Made by a program: the position numbers and the translations under genes. The notes under the pieces were generated by a model that was not told the origin of the DNA, searched no databases, and saw nothing but the letters and a program-made list of their open reading frames with translations. Of a stretch of 64,000 nucleotides of DNA, positions 62,060-64,000 are shown one piece after another. Position 1 is the stretch's first letter; each line of letters begins with the position of its first letter. This DNA comes from an uncultured Clostridia bacterium (lineage in GTDB: Bacteria; Bacillota; Clostridia; Saccharofermentanales; Saccharofermentanaceae). The stretch covers positions 1-64,000 of the forward strand of contig CAMYXL010000004.1 of assembly GCA_947303255.1 (NCBI GenBank), in the 5' to 3' direction.

Positions 62060-64000
62060 TCAATATAGCTCTGCAATGGTTACGCCGTCATCGCCTTCGC
62101 CGATCGTTCCGAGTCGGTGGGACTTAACGCGTCTGCTCTGTCTCAGGTAATCGTCAACTGCGCTTCTCAGGGCACCTGTTCCCTTGCCGTGAACGATCCT
62201 TATCTTCTTGATGCCGCTTAACGAACAATCGTCGATATAACTGTCAAGGATCGAAGTTGCCTCGTCGACACGTTTTCCGAGGAGCATGACCTCAGGCATC
62301 GTGGAAGAAGATTTCTGCATCGCGATTACCGTCGCGGAATCGTTCTTCTTCTCGATCGGACGGTCACGTCTGGTCTTCGTCTCCTTTGGCGGTTCTTTCT
62401 GCTCTCTGGTAGGAAGCCTCAGTGCTTCTTTTTCCATCGTCATCCTCATGGTGCCGGATTCGATCTGGACCTTACCGGATTTGTTCGGAAGGCTTACGCA
62501 GGTTCCGAGCATATCAAGATGAGGAATATAGTACTTCTCGCCGATCTTGAACTCCTTCGGAACTTCGCCCGGAAGAGAAGTCTTATCTAAGATCTCGTCA
62601 TCGGCGGAGTCATCGGTCAGATCCTTAAGGCCTGCACGAAGACGCCTTCTGACTTTCTCCATCTCATCCATTGCTTCGCGCTTGTCCTTGTTCTTTCCGG
62701 CTTTCTTGAGCTTACGGATAAGTTCGTCCAGCTCCTCCTCTTTTTCTTCGAGAAGTTCGCGCTGCTCTTTACGGGAGTCGTTGAGGATCTTGGTCTTGGA
62801 AGCCTTGAGTGCTTTCTTTTCTTCTTCGAGAGCATTCTTTGCTTCCTGAAGTTCCTCATTGAGTTTTTTATTTTCTTCGAAAAGTCTTTTTGCCTCGCGG
62901 TTGTTTTCTTCCGCAGACTCCAGAAGTCTTTCAAAAGCAAGTTCGTCGTTACTTAAGTTGACCATGGCGGAGTCGATAATCTTTGAAGGGACGCCCAACT
63001 TTTTCGAGATGACAAAAGCGTTACTTACACCTGGCATACCGATAATGAGCCTGTAGGTTGGTGATAATGTGTCGGTATCGAATTCGCAGGCCGCGTTCAT
63101 GACGCCTTCCTTCTCGATGGCGTAAGCTTTGAGTTCCTTGTAGTGAGTAGTTGCCATGGTGGTGCAGCCGCGCTCGAAAAGCTCGTCGAGGATGGCGATC
63201 GCGAGTGCTGCGCCCTCGGCAGGATCGGTACCGGAACCGAGCTCGTCCAAGAGAACAAGGGAGTTCTTACGGGTGTTTTTCAAGATGAAAACGATGTTGG
63301 ACATGTGAGCCGAGAATGTAGACAAGCTCTGCTCGATGCTCTGCTCATCACCGATGTCAGCAAGAACGCGGTCAAAACATGCGATCTCGGAACCCTGGGC
63401 ACACGGAAGCATGAGACCTGCCATAGCCATGAGGGTAAACAGTCCGCAAGTCTTAAGAGATACCGTCTTACCGCCGGTATTAGGACCTGTGATGATCAAG
63501 GATCTGTAATCCTTACCGAGCTCAATATCGACAGGAACGACAGCGTCCTTAGGAATGAGCGGATGTCTCGCCTTAACGAGGCGGATGTAGCTTTTATCGT
63601 TTAAGACAGGCTTGGAAGCGTTCATCCTCATAGCAAGTTCAGCCTTGGCGCAGACGAAGTCGATATCTGCAACGAGCACGATGTCTGACTCGAGAGAATC
63701 GGACTCTCTTAAGACACGCTTGGTGAGCTCTTCAAGGATACGCTGGATCTCTTCCCTCTCCAAAGCAACGAGTTCTCTGATCCTGTTGTTGGCTTCAACG
63801 ACTGCCAATGGCTCGATGAAAACTGTCTGGCCCGTTGAAGATGTGTCGTGAACGATTCCAGGAAGCCTAGACTTACACTCGGCTTTGACCGGTACGCAGT
63901 AACGGTCGCCTCTTATCGTGATGATCGCTTCCTGAAGGATGTCTTCGCTGTTACGGATAACGCGGTCGAGCATCACTCTGATGTTCTGCTGGATGTCTTT
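62060..64000 (-). CDS. mutS2: Endonuclease MutS2, N-terminus beyond window
   Basis: About 646 residues are visible and the frame runs to the window edge; the full protein is ~790, so roughly the first 140 are missing. Seen are the core and ATPase domain with Walker A LIITGPNTGGKTVSLKTCG, signature IEQSLSTFSAHMSNI, Walker B SLVLLDELGSGTDPAEGAAL, a long coiled coil (NREAKRLFEENKKLNEELQE...), and the C-terminal Smr nuclease domain with IRIVHGKGTGALRSAVDDYL. MutS2 suppresses recombination and has been linked to rescue of stalled ribosomes. It probably leads the transcript that includes the nitroreductase and ATPase genes. Confidence 0.95.
   Translation of the reverse strand, partial: KDIQQNIRVMLDRVIRNSEDILQEAIITIRGDRYCVPVKAECKSRLPGIVHDTSSTGQTVFIEPLAVVEANNRIRELVALEREEIQRILEELTKRVLRESDSLESDIVLVADIDFVCAKAELAMRMNASKPVLNDKSYIRLVKARHPLIPKDAVVPVDIELGKDYRSLIITGPNTGGKTVSLKTCGLFTLMAMAGLMLPCAQGSEIACFDRVLADIGDEQSIEQSLSTFSAHMSNIVFILKNTRKNSLVLLDELGSGTDPAEGAALAIAILDELFERGCTTMATTHYKELKAYAIEKEGVMNAACEFDTDTLSPTYRLIIGMPGVSNAFVISKKLGVPSKIIDSAMVNLSNDELAFERLLESAEENNREAKRLFEENKKLNEELQEAKNALEEEKKALKASKTKILNDSRKEQRELLEEKEEELDELIRKLKKAGKNKDKREAMDEMEKVRRRLRAGLKDLTDDSADDEILDKTSLPGEVPKEFKIGEKYYIPHLDMLGTCVSLPNKSGKVQIESGTMRMTMEKEALRLPTREQKEPPKETKTRRDRPIEKKNDSATVIAMQKSSSTMPEVMLLGKRVDEATSILDSYIDDCSLSGIKKIRIVHGKGTGALRSAVDDYLRQSRRVKSHRLGTIGEGDDGVTIAELY

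Overview
The window reads as part of a low-to-middle GC Gram-positive anaerobe of the Clostridia (Bacillota), probably a plant-fibre-degrading gut or rumen organism. The basis is: strong AGGAGG-type ribosome sites; lipoproteins and a huge Cna_B/SpaA-type surface adhesin; a paired GlgC/GlgD glycogen pathway; ferredoxin-dependent 2-oxoacid oxidoreductases; a split transketolase; YesM/YesN sugar sensing; and a full set of xylose and xylo-oligosaccharide genes. I cannot name the genus. No phage, IS element, rRNA or CRISPR array is visible. Almost all genes lie on the minus strand, in long operons closed by clear intrinsic terminators.

Layout. 1-5965: the N-terminal part of a giant adhesin (signal peptide, choice-of-anchor-A-like domain, twelve complete SpaA-like repeats and one cut by the window edge). 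6570-13290: a polyamine operon speA-speE-CASDH-nspC-aguA-aguB behind a structured leader that ends in an intrinsic terminator. 13646-22990: a monosaccharide ABC transporter (chvE-mmsA-mmsB) with a second binding protein, a YesM/YesN-type two-component system and a third, membrane-anchored binding protein. 23022-26109: a LysE-type exporter, a HAD phosphatase, an archaeal-type glycerol-1-phosphate dehydrogenase and a lipoprotein. 26179-28538: indolepyruvate ferredoxin oxidoreductase. 28696: tRNA-Leu(GAG). 28815-29862: two minor genes. 29929-39442: a glycogen operon glgB-glgC-glgD-glgA-GH13 plus a zinc-ribbon membrane protein; GlgA and GlgB both carry 57-residue Lys/Ala-rich tails. 39660-42248: a four-subunit 2-oxoacid:ferredoxin oxidoreductase. 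42363-50922: aldose epimerase, GH3 glycosidase, AraC regulator, oligosaccharide ABC transporter and YesL. 50919-57191: xylulokinase, DUF4867 protein, FucI/AraA-like isomerase, split transketolase and a membrane protein. 57616-62042: AIM24 protein, XRE regulator, SPFH/zinc-ribbon protein, P-loop ATPase and nitroreductase. 62060-64000: most of MutS2.

How the genes fit together (inference). The region from about 42 to 57 kb looks like a pentose module: xylo-oligosaccharides enter by the MalFG-type transporter, are cut by the GH3 enzyme, the free sugar is mutarotated by GalM, isomerised by the FucI-like enzyme (no xylA is present here), phosphorylated by XylB and passed to transketolase. The 13.6-23 kb module would import and sense free monosaccharides. 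Glucose phosphates can be stored as glycogen by the GlgBCDA set. The polyamine operon runs from arginine through agmatine to putrescine and on to spermidine by the carboxyspermidine route.

The parts most worth a second look are the attenuator-like leader of the polyamine operon, the histone-H1-like tails on two glycogen enzymes, the FucI-like/DUF4867/XylB gene set with a possible shared operator, and the block-duplicated SpaA array.
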